Part shown: one piece after another, positions 36,981-50,046 of the stretch | Position numbering within the stretch: the stretch's first letter is position 1 | How the letters are laid out: every line of letters starts with the position of its first letter | From: Drechmeria coniospora | Lineage: Eukaryota; Ascomycota; Sordariomycetes; Hypocreales; Ophiocordycipitaceae | Assembly: GCF_001625195.1 (NCBI RefSeq) | Contig: NC_054390.1 | Location: 7,909,222 to 7,973,221 of the forward strand | Reading direction: 5' to 3' | DNA: 64,000 nt | Notes under the pieces: model-generated | Seen by the model: the letters and a program-made list of their open reading frames with translations, nothing else | Databases searched by the model: none | What the model was told of the DNA's origin: nothing | Program-made: the position numbers and the translations under genes

Positions 36981-39900
36981 TGGGGTAGCATTTGCAGCAT
37001 TTGCCGTGCGTCTCGCTCCCTCCGGCCTCCGGCCACTCGCTGCACGTTTGCCTGGGCGTTTGGAGCCGATTGATTCTTGGCAGGGGCAAGAAGGGGATGT
37101 GAGAGAGCAGGATTCCGCGCCGCCTCGGCACCTTGGGCGGCGAGCAAGAATGGGGGAATTCGTTCAGCGGCCCCCTTCCATCTCATGCCGATTGTTGCCT
37201 TTTCTTTCAGGCACATTGCGTTTAGCCACTTGTTTAGGGCATCATGCCTGATTAGGGAGTTCAAGTCATGGCACAGAGTACGCTGGTAGAAGGCAGCAGC
37301 AGCATCTCCGTCGGTGAAGTCATAAACAGTCCGGGGGAGAGACGGCGGGTGGTCGGGTTTCCGACATTGCATGATGGATGATGAGTGTGATGAGGTGATG
37401 GCATTCACATGGATGAAGTAATGCGTACTGGGTATCCGTACGGAGTGCTCCGTTACTACGTACTAGGTAGGTTAGTAGTCCACACCCAAGAACTCCGTAC
37501 TTACAGTACATGTACTGTACAGAACGAGTAGTCGTAGTGCACCTGTTCGTGGGCTGCTTGTAATATACTAGGTACCTTGGGTGTGCGGAGTAATTAAAAC
37601 AAGGACAGCGTGACACGACCTCTCGACCGCTACGTAATGCCTCATGCCGAGCACAGTGGCGACTCCCCTGAGCAAGAATCTTGGCACCCTCGGCGCTCTG
37701 TGGTAGGCGGATCTGCTGGTCGCAAAGCCGTTTGTTTGGTTAGGAACGGACAAAGTTACCTGCGATGGCGCTTCGTCGCCGAAGCACCGCTTTTCTACAT
37801 GCGCTTGTCGGCGGCGTTCTCGGGCATCAACAGAGTTCAGCTAGTGGCTGCGTTTCGGTCGAGTCGTCGGCCTCGGTCCCAAACCGCACCAGAATCGTCG
37901 CCACGAACCGCTGTAGTGCGTCACGGCAACACCGTCATCGACCGGCACCCATACGGAGTACAGGATGGGATCCATGCCGCTTCCACGTCCAAGAGCATGA
38001 GTTGTGTTGTCCGTAGTGGCCCGGCCTCCGACACAGGGAGTCTCGGGTTCCGGACGGATGAACGTTGGACCGCACGGGGGCGTTGAATGCCGGCTACGGT
38101 TCCGACACATGCAAGTAAGTAATGGTAATGCAATGGGCGAACCATCCCATGCCGTTCCGTGAGCAGTTTTTTTGGTTTTCCAGCGAGTTGCAAGCGGACG
38201 CTGTGACGATGAGTGGAGGCTGTAGACCCCCGCCCACCAGCCACACACGTTAGCTACCAAGTACTACTACGTACTGCACTAGGTAGATACTGAATGCCTC
38301 GCAGGATAGATACGTACCATCAATCCATGACCACGGCCATTACCAAGTACTGTAAGTTCATGTACCTCTACCTACCTCTACCTAGTACCCATAACGTCGT
38401 GCTGACGTTGAGGGGATGGCGCACTAGCCAGCTGCAGGAGCTCCGGGACAATACCCGTAAACTACTACCCGTAAAGCTGCAGGACGTCCTGCAGTGGCCA
38501 CTGCTGAGGCAACTGGCGGTTGGGCGACCTGCTAGCAGCCCACCAAGGCACACAAACCAGGAAGGTGGTTGATACAGGTACACGGGTCCCTACCTCTACG
38601 GAGTACTGCGCAAGTACTGTACTTACAACTACTTGCAAGTTGTAAAAGTACATGTACTGCAGCAGTGTTTTTTGGTACGACCAAGTGCTCAGTGCAACCA
38701 TACTGCCTCCTCAGTCCCAAGGTATGGAGCGCTGAACCCCGACCACAGTACCACACCAAGACCATGGACGACGAAAGTACTCATTGAATGCTCAAGCAAA
38801 TAGAGACAGGTGCAGGGAACGCGCCAGGAGGAAGCACCTGCACACCTCGCGCACAAGCTGCGTGGTGGTCTTGTGTACGGTAGCTGACCTCCCTCCCCTG
38901 CGCTGCTGAATGCCGACGTCATAAAGGTCCTGGTTGGTCGGAGGAACCCCTGGGGTGCCCCAGACAGGATCCTCATGCTCATCGTAGCGCCTCCGTCCTC
39001 TCAGCTGCAACGGGTACTCCGTACTTGTACTCCGTACTTGCATCACATCATGCCAACATGCTCCCCTCATGATTCATGACACCTGCCCATGCGGAGAGGG
39101 TGGTTTTATTAGAGGAAGCAGGCCCGGCCAGTCGTCACTCACTCCAACGGTCCTTGAACGACTATACAGTATAAGTAGGCGCTATGTGCCGAATACCTTT
39201 CAGGTGACTGATACCATGAACCCTGGAAAGGTACATGTGCAGGTAAGTACTGGCAAGTGCACGCTCAACGTACGTGTACATGTACAGTACAGTAAGTGCG
39301 TGACGATACAAGTGCACATTGTACTCCGTACTGTAAGTATCAGTACCTGGCCGATGGACGGAGTGCTCCGTACATGTACATATACTTCGGTTTAGAGGTG
39401 TACAATTGCTGTACAATTACAGTACAGTGCTTAAGTGCTGTACTTGCTGAACAACGTACTCCGTAGATACTAGGTACATTTAAGTGCTACGGAGTACTCC
39501 CTACCAAGTACTCCGTACGGAGTACATGTACAGTACTGTAGATCGGTACTACTTAGACTGGCGAGGGTACAAGTGTCATCCATGTACAGTATTACTCCGT
39601 ACCAAGCAATAATACCTAATGCTTAGTATTACTCCGCAAGTACTCCGTACTTTGGCACATTATTGGCAGCTTCAGTACCGATCTGTCGAGTTCGCTACGC
39701 ACAAGCAAGTACAGTCAGTACCTGTGTACGGAGTACTTGCATGTTGTAATTACAGTACTTGTACGGGTAACGGAGTACAGTGGAGCTGGGCAATACTTGT
39801 ACGAGCAGAAGCGCACGCAAGTCCTGTATGCCTGCGGCGCATAACAAGTACTTGCAGTAATTACCGTACAGTTCGAGGTAGGTAATACGGCACATGCTGG

Positions 39901-40547
39901 CAAGTACGAGCGTGCACGCATGTGTGCACAGCTGCCAGGAGGCAAGTAAGTACTTATACATGTAAAGAGTGCAGGTTGGGGGGGGGCCTGTCGTATTAGC
40001 ATCCACATCGAGCACCTCGTCAAGTCCTTGGCGTCGCCAGCCGTCCATCCTCCCTCCCGCTACTGCCACTTGCATCGCCAGCCGTCCCATCATCTCTGCC
40101 GCCACCACCAGCTTGTCTCGGTCGAGCCAAGCTCTCGTCTGTGGCTGACCCAGCCCCGGCTGTCTTGGATCACCTCCCCAAGTTCCCTCTCCAACCACAA
40201 ATTTCAGTTACTTTCCTTGCCGATCGCAGTACCAGTATACGTAGCCCCTCCCTCGCCCTCTCGACACCGTTTCGCTTCGCTGCATCGCCATCGGCCGTTG
40301 AAGCTGCCAGGTTCGCCAACGCGGCCAGATCCCAAAGCCCGAACCCGCCAGACGTCGGCCCGCCGCGCATTGAAGCATTCGCTCGCCCGTCACGTCATCA
40401 ATTCGACACCTGCACGACGCTTGCTTACCTTGCCCCGTCCGCCGTGCTCTGCACCCGCGAAGCGATCCTCTCCGCTCGGCCGACCGAAGCCAGATTGCCC
40501 ACCGGCTGGCCGCACGCTCGCCCCGGCCCATCGCCATTGCAGGCGCC
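36981..40547. other. 3.6 kb spacer with GTAC-rich islands
   Basis: Between two rightward genes. GTAC-rich islands lie at about 37430-37600, 38260-38400, 38590-38670, 39010-39050 and 39230-39960, the last being among the densest of the window. The stretch 40020-40547, before the tricalbin ATG, is C-rich and pyrimidine-biased, typical of a leader. ORFs at 37000-38250 on both strands have no recognisable product. Confidence 0.6.
39488..39525. repeat. Adjacent GTAC palindromes
   Basis: A 15-of-16 match to TACGGAGTACTCCGTA at 39488-39503 is followed four bases later by the perfect 18-bp palindrome GTACTCCGTACGGAGTAC at 39508-39525. The arms are the same seven-base word in both possible arrangements. 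Confidence 0.88.
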
Positions 40548-43500
40548 ATGACTGCTAGGGAGGCGCAGGAGCTCAAGGCGCAGGGGGTCATCGAGGCGGC
40601 CCGGGACCCTCAGAGCCAGGTGACGGCCGAAGCGGCCGAGAGGGAGATCGTCGCGCGGTCCAAGAAAGCCGGCATCCCGGCCTTCGACTTCGATGCCAAC
40701 GCCACGACGGAGCAGAAACGAGCTCAGGCACAGGCCGTGAGTCCCGTCGCGCCCCCCTCCTCTGTCGTCGGCCTGCACCCTTTGCCGTCGTCGTGGACCC
40801 TTTTTGCTGACTGGGCATGACGTCCCTGCCGCCCAGGCCGTACCCCGCGAGCTTCAGCACAGCAGGCGCCCGAAGGGTGCCGCCATCATCACCGACCAGG
40901 ACGACGGCACCGGCCCGGACGAGGATCTCCCAGAGGCCAGCAAGGCCGGCGTCCTCGACGTCGCCACCGACGCCGATGGCAAGCGTCTCGCCGACGGCAC
41001 CGACCCCGGCGCCAAGGAAGCTCCCTTCGCCCGCACCGGCTGGGCGCCCAAGATGGGCTGGCCGGTCGAGAGTATGAGGGAGGCCGAGAGCTTGCTGGAC
41101 CACGCTACCTGGGCCGAGGGCAAGCTCCCGGACAAGCTCTACGGAGGTGAGCTCGGACCGTGACCGCCCGAGGCTGGCCCGCCCGAGGCTAATTCGTGTG
41201 TCGGCAGATTGGTACCACAACGTTGCCCTCGTCATCTTCGCCTGCATCTCGTCCTGGCTCGTCGCCGTCTTCGGTGGCGGCTTGGGTTGGGTCTTCATCA
41301 TCATGGCCGTCTGCGCAACCTACTACCGAACCTCGCTGCGGCGCGTGCGGCGCAACTTTCGCGACGACATCACGCGAGAGTTGGCCCTCAAGAAGATCGA
41401 CACCGACAGCGAGTCTCTCGAGTGGATCAACTCCTTTCTCGTCAAGTTTTGGCCCATCTACCAGCCCGTGCTGGCCCAGACCATCATCAACTCGGTCGAC
41501 CAGGTTCTCAGCTCGGCGACGCCCGCCTTCCTCGACAGCCTGAAGCTCAAGACCTTCACCCTCGGCTCGAAGCCTCCACGCATGGAGCACGTCAAGACGT
41601 ATCCCAAGACCGAGGACGACATCGTCATGATGGACTGGAAGTTCAGCTTCACGCCCAACGACACGGCCGACATGACCGCCCGCCAGCTGAAGAACAAGAT
41701 CAACCCCAAGGTCGTCTTGGAGATTCGCATCGGCAAGGCCATGATCAGCAAGGGTCTCGACGTCATCGTCGAGGACATGGCCTTCTCCGGCATCATGCGC
41801 CTCAAGATCAAGCTGCAGATTCCCTTCCCCCACGTCGACAGGATCGAGATGTGTTTCCTCGAGCGCCCGACCATCGACTACGTCTGCAAGCCCCTCGGCG
41901 GCGACAGCTTCGGCTTCGACATCAACTTCGTCCCGGGCCTCGAAAGCTTCATCCTCGAGCAGATCCACGGCAACCTGGCGCCCATGATGTACGCGCCGAA
42001 CGTCTTCCCCATCGAGGTGGCCAAGATGCTCGCCGGAACCCCCGTCGACCAGGCCGTCGGCGTGCTCGCCCTGACCATCCACGGCGCGCAGGGCCTCAAG
42101 AACACGGACAACTTTGCCGGCACCGTCGACCCCTACGCCTGCATCAGCTTCAGCCGCCGCCAGGAGCTCGCCCGAACCAAGACGATCGAGGACAACTCCA
42201 ACCCGAGGTGGAACGAGACGCACTACCTCATCGTCACCTCCTTCAACGACTCGCTCGACATCCAGGTCTTCGACAAAAACGAGTTTCGCAAGTCCAAGGA
42301 GCTCGGCGTCGCTTCCTTCCGTCTCGAGGACCTCGAGGAGCTCAACGTGCGCGAGAACGAGCGGATCGAGGTCATCGCCGACGGCAAGGCCCGCGGCGTC
42401 GTCTCCTGCGACCTCCGCTTTTTCCCCGTCATGGAGCCCACGACGGGCGAGGACGGAAAGCCGGAACCGCTGCCGCCATCCAACCAGGGCATCCTGCGAT
42501 TCACCGTCGAGCAGGCCAAGGACCTCGACGGCACCAAGAGTCTCGTCGGCATGCTCAACCCGTACGCCGACATGTTCCTCAACGGCAAGGCGGTGCACCA
42601 GACCAAGAAGCTCAAACGCACCAACAACCCCATTTGGGACAACGGATCCAAGGAAATTCTCATCACGGACCGCGCAAAGGCCAAGTTGGGCGTCACCATC
42701 AAGGATGACAGGGATCTGACGGGAGACCAGGTCCTCGGCAAGTACCAGATCAAGCTCGACGAGATGCTCGAGTGCATGGAGCAGGGCAAGGAGTGGTACC
42801 AGCTGTCCGGCGCCCACAGCGGTCGCGTCAAGATGATGGCGCAGTGGAGGCCCGTCGCCATCTCCGGCGTCGTCGGCACCGGAGGCTACGTCACGCCCAT
42901 CGGCGTCATGCGATTCCATTTCCAGAAGGCCACCGACCTGCGCAACTTTGAGTCCTTTGGCAAGTCGGACCCGTACGTGCGTGTGCTCATGTCTGGCGTC
43001 GACAAGGCCCGCACCGTCACCTTCCGGAACGATCTCAACCCGGAATGGGATGAGGTTCTCTACCTTCCCATCCACACGCCGCGGGACAGGCTGTCTCTCG
43101 AGGTCATGGATGCCGAGAAGCTGGGCAAGGATCGAAGTCTGGGCCTGGTCGAGGTTTTCGCCGGCGACTTTGTCCACCAGGACGACAACGGCGAGTATCT
43201 CGTCCACGACAAGAAGCAAGTTCGAAACGAAGGTCTCCGTCTGCACGGAAAGGGTATCCCCAAGGGAGCGTTGACCTACACAGTTTCCTTCTACCCATGC
43301 CTCAACGTCGCCGACCCCGAGGAGGATGAGGAGGAAGAGGGAGCCGAGAAGGCTGCTGCCGGGGACAAGATCACCAACGGCACCAGCAAGGGCGGAGATC
43401 TGCCGAGCGACGCCAAACCTAGCGCGAAGGCGGACAAGGATGGCGAGAAGCAGTCGCAATCATCCACGTCGACGCCCGAAAGGCAATCGGTCGAAAAGAA

Positions 43501-45160
43501 GGGACCGCCAAAGATTCGCCTCAGCCCCGAGGAGCTCCTCAAGCATGAGAGCGGCTTGCTCATTTTCCGCCTTCTCGAGGGCGAGCTCCCCGAGAGCAAC
43601 AGCCGTCTCGAGGTGTTTGTGGACGACATGGCCTACGCGTCGTACGTTTCGTCGACAACGCAAGGAAAGACGCACAAGTTCGACGAGATTGGCGACTGTG
43701 TCATTCGGGAAATCGACGTGTCGCGCCTGACCATCAAGGCTCGGAAGAAGGGTGACGAAAAGGACCAGATACTCGCGCAGCTGACGGGGAACACTCTGGA
43801 GACGCTCAAGCAATGCCTGGTACGTCCGCCCTGTCTGGAGCATGTGGCACCGGGGAACTAACGACGGCCGCAGAATAACCCGACAACTCTCAAGTTGAAA
43901 AGCGACGATGGCAAGAACGGCTGGGTCAAGGTTAGCCTCAAATACGTGCCCATCAAGATGCAGCTCGACCCCAGCGAGAGCATCAACAACATGGGCAAGC
44001 TTCGCGTCGACGTCTTGGACGCCATGGAACTGCCCTCGGCCGACCGAAATGGCAAGAGTGATCCGTACTGCAAGTTCGAGCTGAACGGTCAGGAAGTGTA
44101 CAAGACCAAGGTGCAGAAGAAGACGCTGTCGCCGGCCTGGAACGAATTCTTCGAGGTCAGCGTCCCGTCCCGCACGGGCGCGAACTTTGTCGTCAACATC
44201 TACGACTACGACTTTGCCGACAAGCCCGACTTCTTGGGGGGCGCCTTGATCAACCTGGCGAACCTCGACCCGTTCAAGCCTTCGGAATCCCGATACGTCC
44301 TGGACGGCAAGTCAGGCAGCGTGCGGATTCGACTGCTTTTCCGACCAGACTACGTCACCAGAACCAGGCAGGGTACCTCCAACTTCACGGGCACGTTCTC
44401 GGCGCCCTCTCGGATCGTCACCGGTGTTGCCGGGGCGCCTATCAAGGGCGGCGCCGTCGTCGCCGGTGCCGTCGGGCACGGAGTCGGCCGCGGAGCATCC
44501 TTCCTGAAGCGTGGCGTCTTTGGCAAGAAGAAGGATGGGGACGAAACGAACGGCGCGCTGCCCGAGGTTGCCGAGATGGACCCGGCGGGCAGCGAAGTTG
44601 GACCTGGCGGCGCACCAGAGGCCGCGCCCACTCCCAGCATCGAGCTCAACTCTCCCGGTCACAGCCGACATAGGAGCATCGGTGCCTCGTCGATACACAG
44701 CGCCGCACCCGGCTCCGGCCCGACCGGGACCGCCTCGTTCACCGTCGTTTCCGCCGCGGGATATCCGCCAACGGCCGATCTCTACGTCGTCGTCTCCCAG
44801 ATGTCCCCGAAGGAGAAGGCCATCGGCAAGACCAAGCACCACAAGTCCTCCACGGGAGAATGGACCTTTGACGACACCTTCACGGCAAAGTGTTCCTCGG
44901 ACGCTCAGTTCAAGATTGAGGTGAAGGGTGATCACTTCATAGGCAAGAGTGACGACCTCGGCGAGCATGTCTACTTTGTAGACGAATCGGGATCCGGCGC
45001 GGCGAAGGAACTCACCATCGGCGCCGGCACCGTGACGCTGAAGAGCCACTTTCAGCCAGCCGAGCAGAGCACTCCCGACACACCAAAGTCCCATGTGCGA
45101 CGGAGTTTCTTGGGCAATCGTGAAGGGCGCGGAAGTAGGGAGCCGACGCCAAATCCCTAG
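40548..45160 (+). CDS. Tricalbin (SMP and multiple C2 domains; ER-plasma membrane tether)
   Basis: Homologue of yeast Tcb1-3 and extended synaptotagmins, which tether cortical ER to the plasma membrane and move lipids via the SMP domain. Four exons, 40548-40736, 40837-41146, 41208-43819 and 43874-45160, encode 1465 residues. After an acidic, disordered N-terminus, a hydrophobic hairpin (about 172-205, VALVIFACISSWLVAVFGGGLGW) inserts into the ER. The SMP domain follows (about 225-430, ESLEWINSFLVKFWPIYQPVL, FGFDINFVPGLESFI). C2 units are visible from GVLALTIHGAQGLKN, GILRFTVEQAKDLDG, GVMRFHFQKATDLRN and GKLRVDVLDAMELPSADRNGKSDPY. A degenerate one begins GLLIFRLLEG, and a possible sixth is near the C-terminus (TASFTVVSAAGY). 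The KPDFLGG of the fifth is well kept. Which yeast paralogue it matches cannot be said. Confidence 0.93.
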
Positions 45161-46478
45161 GCCGCCACGGCAGTCTTTGTAGGTGAAGGCTCGCACAATT
45201 TGCTCCGTCGTGGGACGAGGCGTGAGGGACTCCGAAGGATGGGATACGTTTCCAGGGCCAGTTCCCCTGTACTGCCGCCAGCCGTGCTCCACGATTCACC
45301 GCCACTGTCCTAAACGGCGCCCCTATGTCGCGTTTTGTTTTAACTTTCATTCCCTGCACTTCTTCTGTATCGTTCTTCCCTTGCTTTCGCTTCGCTGCAT
45401 TCATTCTCTTGGCCGCCATGTCTCCTCTGGCGAAGAAGCAGACACAAGCTGCGGGGAACAGGGGACCTTGCTCGGGCTGTGCTGAAAGGTTATACCTTTT
45501 GTGAAGTATTCGATATCCAGCTGGTTAGGTACCTAAATAGGTATTAATGTTGCACAAGTATTGAAGGTCTCGTCTCGCAATGCAGCAAACTTGGAAAAGT
45601 CGGCCAGACTCTTGGTTGCTGACCGGGTGCGCATTCCTGAGCCCCGTTGCAAATGGTGACAATCGACGACATAGGACCCAGAGTGCCTGCCTATTCATTA
45701 TTACGGGCCGAATAGCGGATGGGCGAGAGTACCAGTAGCGATATACTTGGTATTTGCCGAGGACGATGTGTTTCTTCCTGTTGCGGTGAATACTTGCTTT
45801 CAATCATATTGTACTCCGTACGAAGGTGTGCATGTACTGGAAGTAAGCAATAATTTACTTGATTTACATGACAGTCCTTGTAATGATAATACTCCGTCCA
45901 GTCCACCATTCGTTTGTTCCTGCATGAGCCGTCAGGCGACGAGGCACCAAACCAATGCAGGTTTGGACTAGCGCGTGGCACGTGAGCGAGCACGTACAGT
46001 ACAGCAAGTACCTTGGTACATGGGCAAGTAACGTATTTGGTGGCGCGTTAGATGAAAAGTACCTCGACAACTGAGGCGCACCATGCGTAGACATGGAACC
46101 CAAGGAAGATTATGTATGGGTACATCACCCTTAACACTTGTTTCTGCCGTCGGTGGTGACGCGCGATCCTGAAGCTGCCTGCCCATCCGTCTTACTTGGC
46201 AACGTCAAACCTCCCAACAAGGCGGCATCGGGCCATCCTTCACCATCGGTTGTACGCCTTCATCAATCGCTCGCTAAACAACATCTCCTGACTTCACGTC
46301 TTCGTTTTCTTGACCGTATTCTGCAGTCCAACGATCACCGGGAACTACTAACGAGCCCAGCCAGCTTCGGCAAGCTCCCGAAAGCTCCAGGTGCAGAGCT
46401 CTCCACGCTCTCGCTCACCTCAACACACGTCAAGACACTGACTACCTGCCGTCTTTTTCTGTCATTTATCCGCCCACG
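45161..46478. other. Spacer between tricalbin and PRE2 genes
   Basis: 1.3 kb in tandem orientation. It contains sparse GTAC words (GTACTCCGTAC near 45812, AGTACCTTGGTAC near 46010) and no credible gene. Frames at 46138-46557 overlap the PRE2 start out of frame. Confidence 0.55.
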
Positions 46479-47458
46479 ATGGATACTCTTGTGGCAAGAT
46501 ATGGCCGTCCCGCCTACGAGCAAAACGAGCCCTTTGAGGACGAAACGCAGGAGCTGATGAACCCAATGTCGAGCCTCTTGGGCAAGTTTGCCATGCCCCC
46601 TGTTGCCCAGGTGAGTACTCTGCCATGCTGCGATGTGCATTTCTAGTGCAGGAAAGCATGGATTTTGTCGGTAAAACTGGCATGTTTGGATGGATCAATG
46701 CAAATTCGGAGGCTGACCTGGGTTTCCTTCCGAAACAGCCCTCGTCCTGGCTCCGCGCCGCGACGGACGATCGATCAAATGCCGATTGCCCCATCAAGAT
46801 TGCACACGGTACTACGACGCTTGCTTTTCGCTTCCAGGGCGGTATTATCGTGGCGACGGACTCGCGAGCCTCGGCCGGCAACTGGATCTCGTCCCAGACG
46901 GTCAAGAAGGTGATTGAGATCAACAGCGTGCTGCTGGGCACCATGGCCGGTGGCGCGGCCGATTGCCAGTACTGGCTCGCCTGGCTGGGCATGCAGTGCC
47001 GACTCCATGAGCTGCGTCACAAGCGCCGCATCAGCGTCGCCGCCGCGAGCAAGATTCTCGCCAACCTCGTTTATTCCTACAAGGGCATGGGCCTGAGCAT
47101 GGGTACCATGTGCGCCGGCGTCACCAAGGAGGAGGGCCCGGCTCTCTATTACGTCGACAGCGATGGCACCCGGCTCGCCGGTAACCTCTTCTGCGTCGGC
47201 AGCGGCCAAACGTTTGCGTACGGTGTGCTGGATGCCGAGTACAAGTATGACCTCAAGGTCGACGAGGCGCTGGAGCTCGGAAGAAGAAGCATCCTGGCGG
47301 CCACGCACCGCGATGCCTTCTCTGGTGGTTACATCAACCTCTACCACATCAAGGAGGACGGTTGGGTGAAGCACGGGTTCAACGATACGAACCCCATCTT
47401 CTGGAAGACGAAGCTTGAGAAGGGCGAGTTTTCCAACGTGTCGAGCGAATTGGAATAG
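46479..47458 (+). CDS. PRE2: 20S proteasome subunit beta5 (chymotrypsin-like site)
   Basis: Catalytic beta5 subunit of the 20S core particle. Two exons, 46479-46610 and 46739-47458, give 283 residues. Intron 46611-46738 (GTGAGT...AAACAG) joins MPPVAQ to [11 protein letters not shown]. The propeptide ends KIAHG, and autocleavage would expose Thr at about residue 69 as the nucleophile of [21 protein letters not shown]. In mature numbering Thr1, Asp17 and Lys33 are all present, so the site looks active. Other beta5 marks are [31 protein letters not shown] and [13 protein letters not shown]. An unspliced reading from upstream gives an unrelated N-terminus and was rejected. The gene converges with QRI7, 322 bp downstream. 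Confidence 0.97.
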
Positions 47459-47780
47459 ATGCAGCCGACCTGGCTAGCATGCTCGCTCGACCTGGCGGAT
47501 GGAGGATTGTACGCTGGTCAAATACAACCAGAGATGCATCCCAGACACAGGCACACTTGTACAACAATGCAAACAAGACACTGGCCCTCCTGCGCTCAGG
47601 TTGTAGCACCTCGTGCTGCTTGTCTGATACAAGTAGACGTTGTTCATGATTCGGTTGGGATTACCTGCACGTAGAAAGCACTGCTCCGTACGCCTGCCTG
47701 GCGCTCTCATCCGGTAATGCGCACGTGCATTACTTGTCATGCACACGGCCGCGTGTCAACCGGGTATCATATCACGGTAG
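47459..47780. other. Convergent intergenic region
   Basis: 322 bp between the stops of PRE2 and QRI7, holding both 3' UTRs. Nothing else is seen. Confidence 0.55.
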
Positions 47781-49259
47781 TCAGGGAAATGAAGCTTTTT
47801 GCTTCAGCCACCCATCCACGCCCAGTATCCCCTCGCCCACTGCCGGATCCATGGACCACTTGCCGATGGGCCGCACCGACAGGTCGCTCGCCCAGCCGGC
47901 ATCGTACATCTCGACGGCGGTCCAGGCAACCATGGCGGCGTTGTCGGTGCACAGTGTGACGGGCGGCGCGAGGATGGGCAAGTCAGGGAAGCCGCGTGCG
48001 ACCAGGGTGCTGCGCAGGACGTGCATAAGAAAGCGGTTTGAGGCGACGCCTCCCGCGACGACGAGTGCGTGCGCTGCCGCAGGCACGGAGGAGCCGGGCT
48101 GGGCGACGTCGGTCAAGGCAAGCACGAGGCGCGAGACGAGGTGCTGAAAGGCAGCGCGGAGAGTGTGGCGGGCGAGGGCGCGGCGCTCGGCGAGATCCAT
48201 AGACGGGTTGGCAGCGGCGATGCGGTGGACGTTGGTGTAGATGCTGCTAAAAGAGAAGACCAGCTTTCGCGAGTTGCGAAAGGGCAACGGCACCGTCCAG
48301 GAATACCCAGAGGGCACGTCAACCATCTCGTCGTGGCGCGAGGTGGCGGGGCGGAAGAAGTCGGCATGCTGGGCGCCCACGTCGCCGAGGTCGGGCGGGA
48401 AGGCAAATTCCTCGAGGACGCGGCCGTACATGACGTCGGGGCTGGCTTCGAGGACGTCGGCAGGAAGGATGACACGGGCAGTCTGGTCGAGCAGGTTGCC
48501 AATGGCGATGTCGGCCGTGTTGGCGAGGATGCGGTGGTGGACGAGCGAGGTCGAGTGCACGAGCTGCGTATGGCCACCCGAAACGAGGAGGGAGAGGAAG
48601 GGGAATTCGGGACAGCTGGTCAAGGTTTCGGCTCCGGCTCCCGTGTCGACTTCAACGTCGGATTCGGCAGCAGCTTCGCCTTCCGTTCGCACTCGCGCCG
48701 TCTCCTCTCCCAGGGCATGGACGAGGCGCGGCGTCAGGGCGTGGGCCTGCATGTGATGGACGGCAAGGAGGGGCACGTCCCAGGCGACGGCCAGACCCTT
48801 GGCCATGTTGAGTCCGACGGCGAGGTTCGCCATGATGCCGGGGCCTCGGGTGACGGAAACGAAGTCAGGCATCTTCCTGTTCGTCCTGCACTCGCCGTCG
48901 CCCACGGCAAGCACTCTGCCGCCTTCATTGCCGCCGTCGCAAGCACGGGCGTCGGGGAGGAAGGCGAGGGCTCTGCGAACCAGTGGTGCGAGCGAGGCAT
49001 TGTGACCCTGGACGGCGATGGCCGGGTTGACGCCCTTGAACGGCCGGTTGTCCGAGGAGATGCGCTCATTGAAGAGCAGCGAGGCCCGACCGGTGCGTCG
49101 GCAGCGAGAGAGTACGGCGACGGCTGTGTCGTCGCATGAAGTTTCAATTGCGAGCGTAACAAGAGATGGACCTGTTGCCGCCGTCGTGCTTCTATGAGTC
49201 CGCAGGCGGGGGCCATGAATAAGACGACGACGTATGTGGTGACATGCTGGGCGCAGCAT
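47781..49259 (-). CDS. QRI7: Mitochondrial tRNA N6-threonylcarbamoyladenosine transferase
   Basis: Qri7/TsaD-family ASKHA-fold enzyme that transfers threonylcarbamoyl to A37 of ANN-decoding tRNAs in mitochondria. Single exon, 492 residues, from the ATG at 49257-49259; the frame also opens at a TTG one codon earlier. The first 35 residues are Arg/His-rich with no acidic residue (MLRPACHHIRRRLIHGPRLR), fitting a mitochondrial presequence and distinguishing it from cytosolic Kae1. Family motifs are LAIETSCDDTAVAVL, PAIAVQGHNASLAPLV, TRGPGIMANLAVGLNMAKGLA, the metal-binding HHMQAH, LLVSGGHTQLV and the C-terminal LCTDNAAMVAW with its metal-ligand Asp. Low-complexity insertions (about residues 105-125 and 195-220) make it longer than bacterial TsaD. 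Confidence 0.94.
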   Translation of the reverse strand: MLRPACHHIRRRLIHGPRLRTHRSTTAATGPSLVTLAIETSCDDTAVAVLSRCRRTGRASLLFNERISSDNRPFKGVNPAIAVQGHNASLAPLVRRALAFLPDARACDGGNEGGRVLAVGDGECRTNRKMPDFVSVTRGPGIMANLAVGLNMAKGLAVAWDVPLLAVHHMQAHALTPRLVHALGEETARVRTEGEAAAESDVEVDTGAGAETLTSCPEFPFLSLLVSGGHTQLVHSTSLVHHRILANTADIAIGNLLDQTARVILPADVLEASPDVMYGRVLEEFAFPPDLGDVGAQHADFFRPATSRHDEMVDVPSGYSWTVPLPFRNSRKLVFSFSSIYTNVHRIAAANPSMDLAERRALARHTLRAAFQHLVSRLVLALTDVAQPGSSVPAAAHALVVAGGVASNRFLMHVLRSTLVARGFPDLPILAPPVTLCTDNAAMVAWTAVEMYDAGWASDLSVRPIGKWSMDPAVGEGILGVDGWLKQKASFP

Positions 49260-50046
49260 CAAGACTCCAGGAGTGCGGGACGAAGTCGTAGAACAGGAAA
49301 GATGTCGTCGCGGGCCGAGAGAGAGATGTTCGACCCGTGAAGTGAAGTGAAGTGAAAATTGTGGTTACGGTGGCAGTAGTTGAGGGGTGTACTGACGATG
49401 CCTTAGGCGTCCGTCCCGTCGTCCGGCTTCGACAAGCTGCCCCTCAGTGCTCCGACCTCGCTCACCCACTGCTGCATTCGTGAATACTGAATGAACATTG
49501 CAATAAAATACAACACAACACAATGCAATACAATACATGACTTTACATACATGAGCAAGGCCTGTATCCCTGAACTGGCCATTGATGTACGTACAAAAAT
49601 GGGCTGTAATTATTCCATTCGCTGTGTGCTTGATCTCAGTGCGTGAGGAGGTGAACACAAGTCTAATATGGGGTTCCCATTTCCAATCACCACGGGAAAC
49701 CCGCCTACAAGTTGGTCCAGGATACGTATCCAGATCCTGCCCTCGTATTGAGGCTCCATATGTTTGTTCCTCCTTTAGCACGTGAACGATGCACGCCGTG
49801 ATTCATATCATGACGAGGGAGATGTCCCAGGTGAGCAGGCGGAGAAGGACGGCTCAGTGAGCGGCGTGTAGCGGTTTGCATGTTGAATCACGACGTCGTG
49901 CACCTCGGCCCCATCATCTCTCATGAAGAGCTGCCATATTGGTCACCGTCGAGATCCCTCAGCTTTGGTCATGTCATGGGTCACCAGTGGTGATGGTGGT
50001 GATGGTGGTGATGTGGATGCCGCCGCCGTCGCAGCGAGAGGGACCG
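49260..50046. other. Spacer with short simple repeats
   Basis: Between two leftward genes. It contains four GTGAA units (49337-49356), a CAATACAACA-rich tract (about 49497-49540) and a GGTGATGGT triplet-type repeat (49987-50013). No gene is visible. Confidence 0.6.

Noticed and set aside
41189..43459. 756-codon open frame antisense to tricalbin
   Set aside because: It mirrors the GC-biased codons of the sense gene, has no domain and no splice logic.
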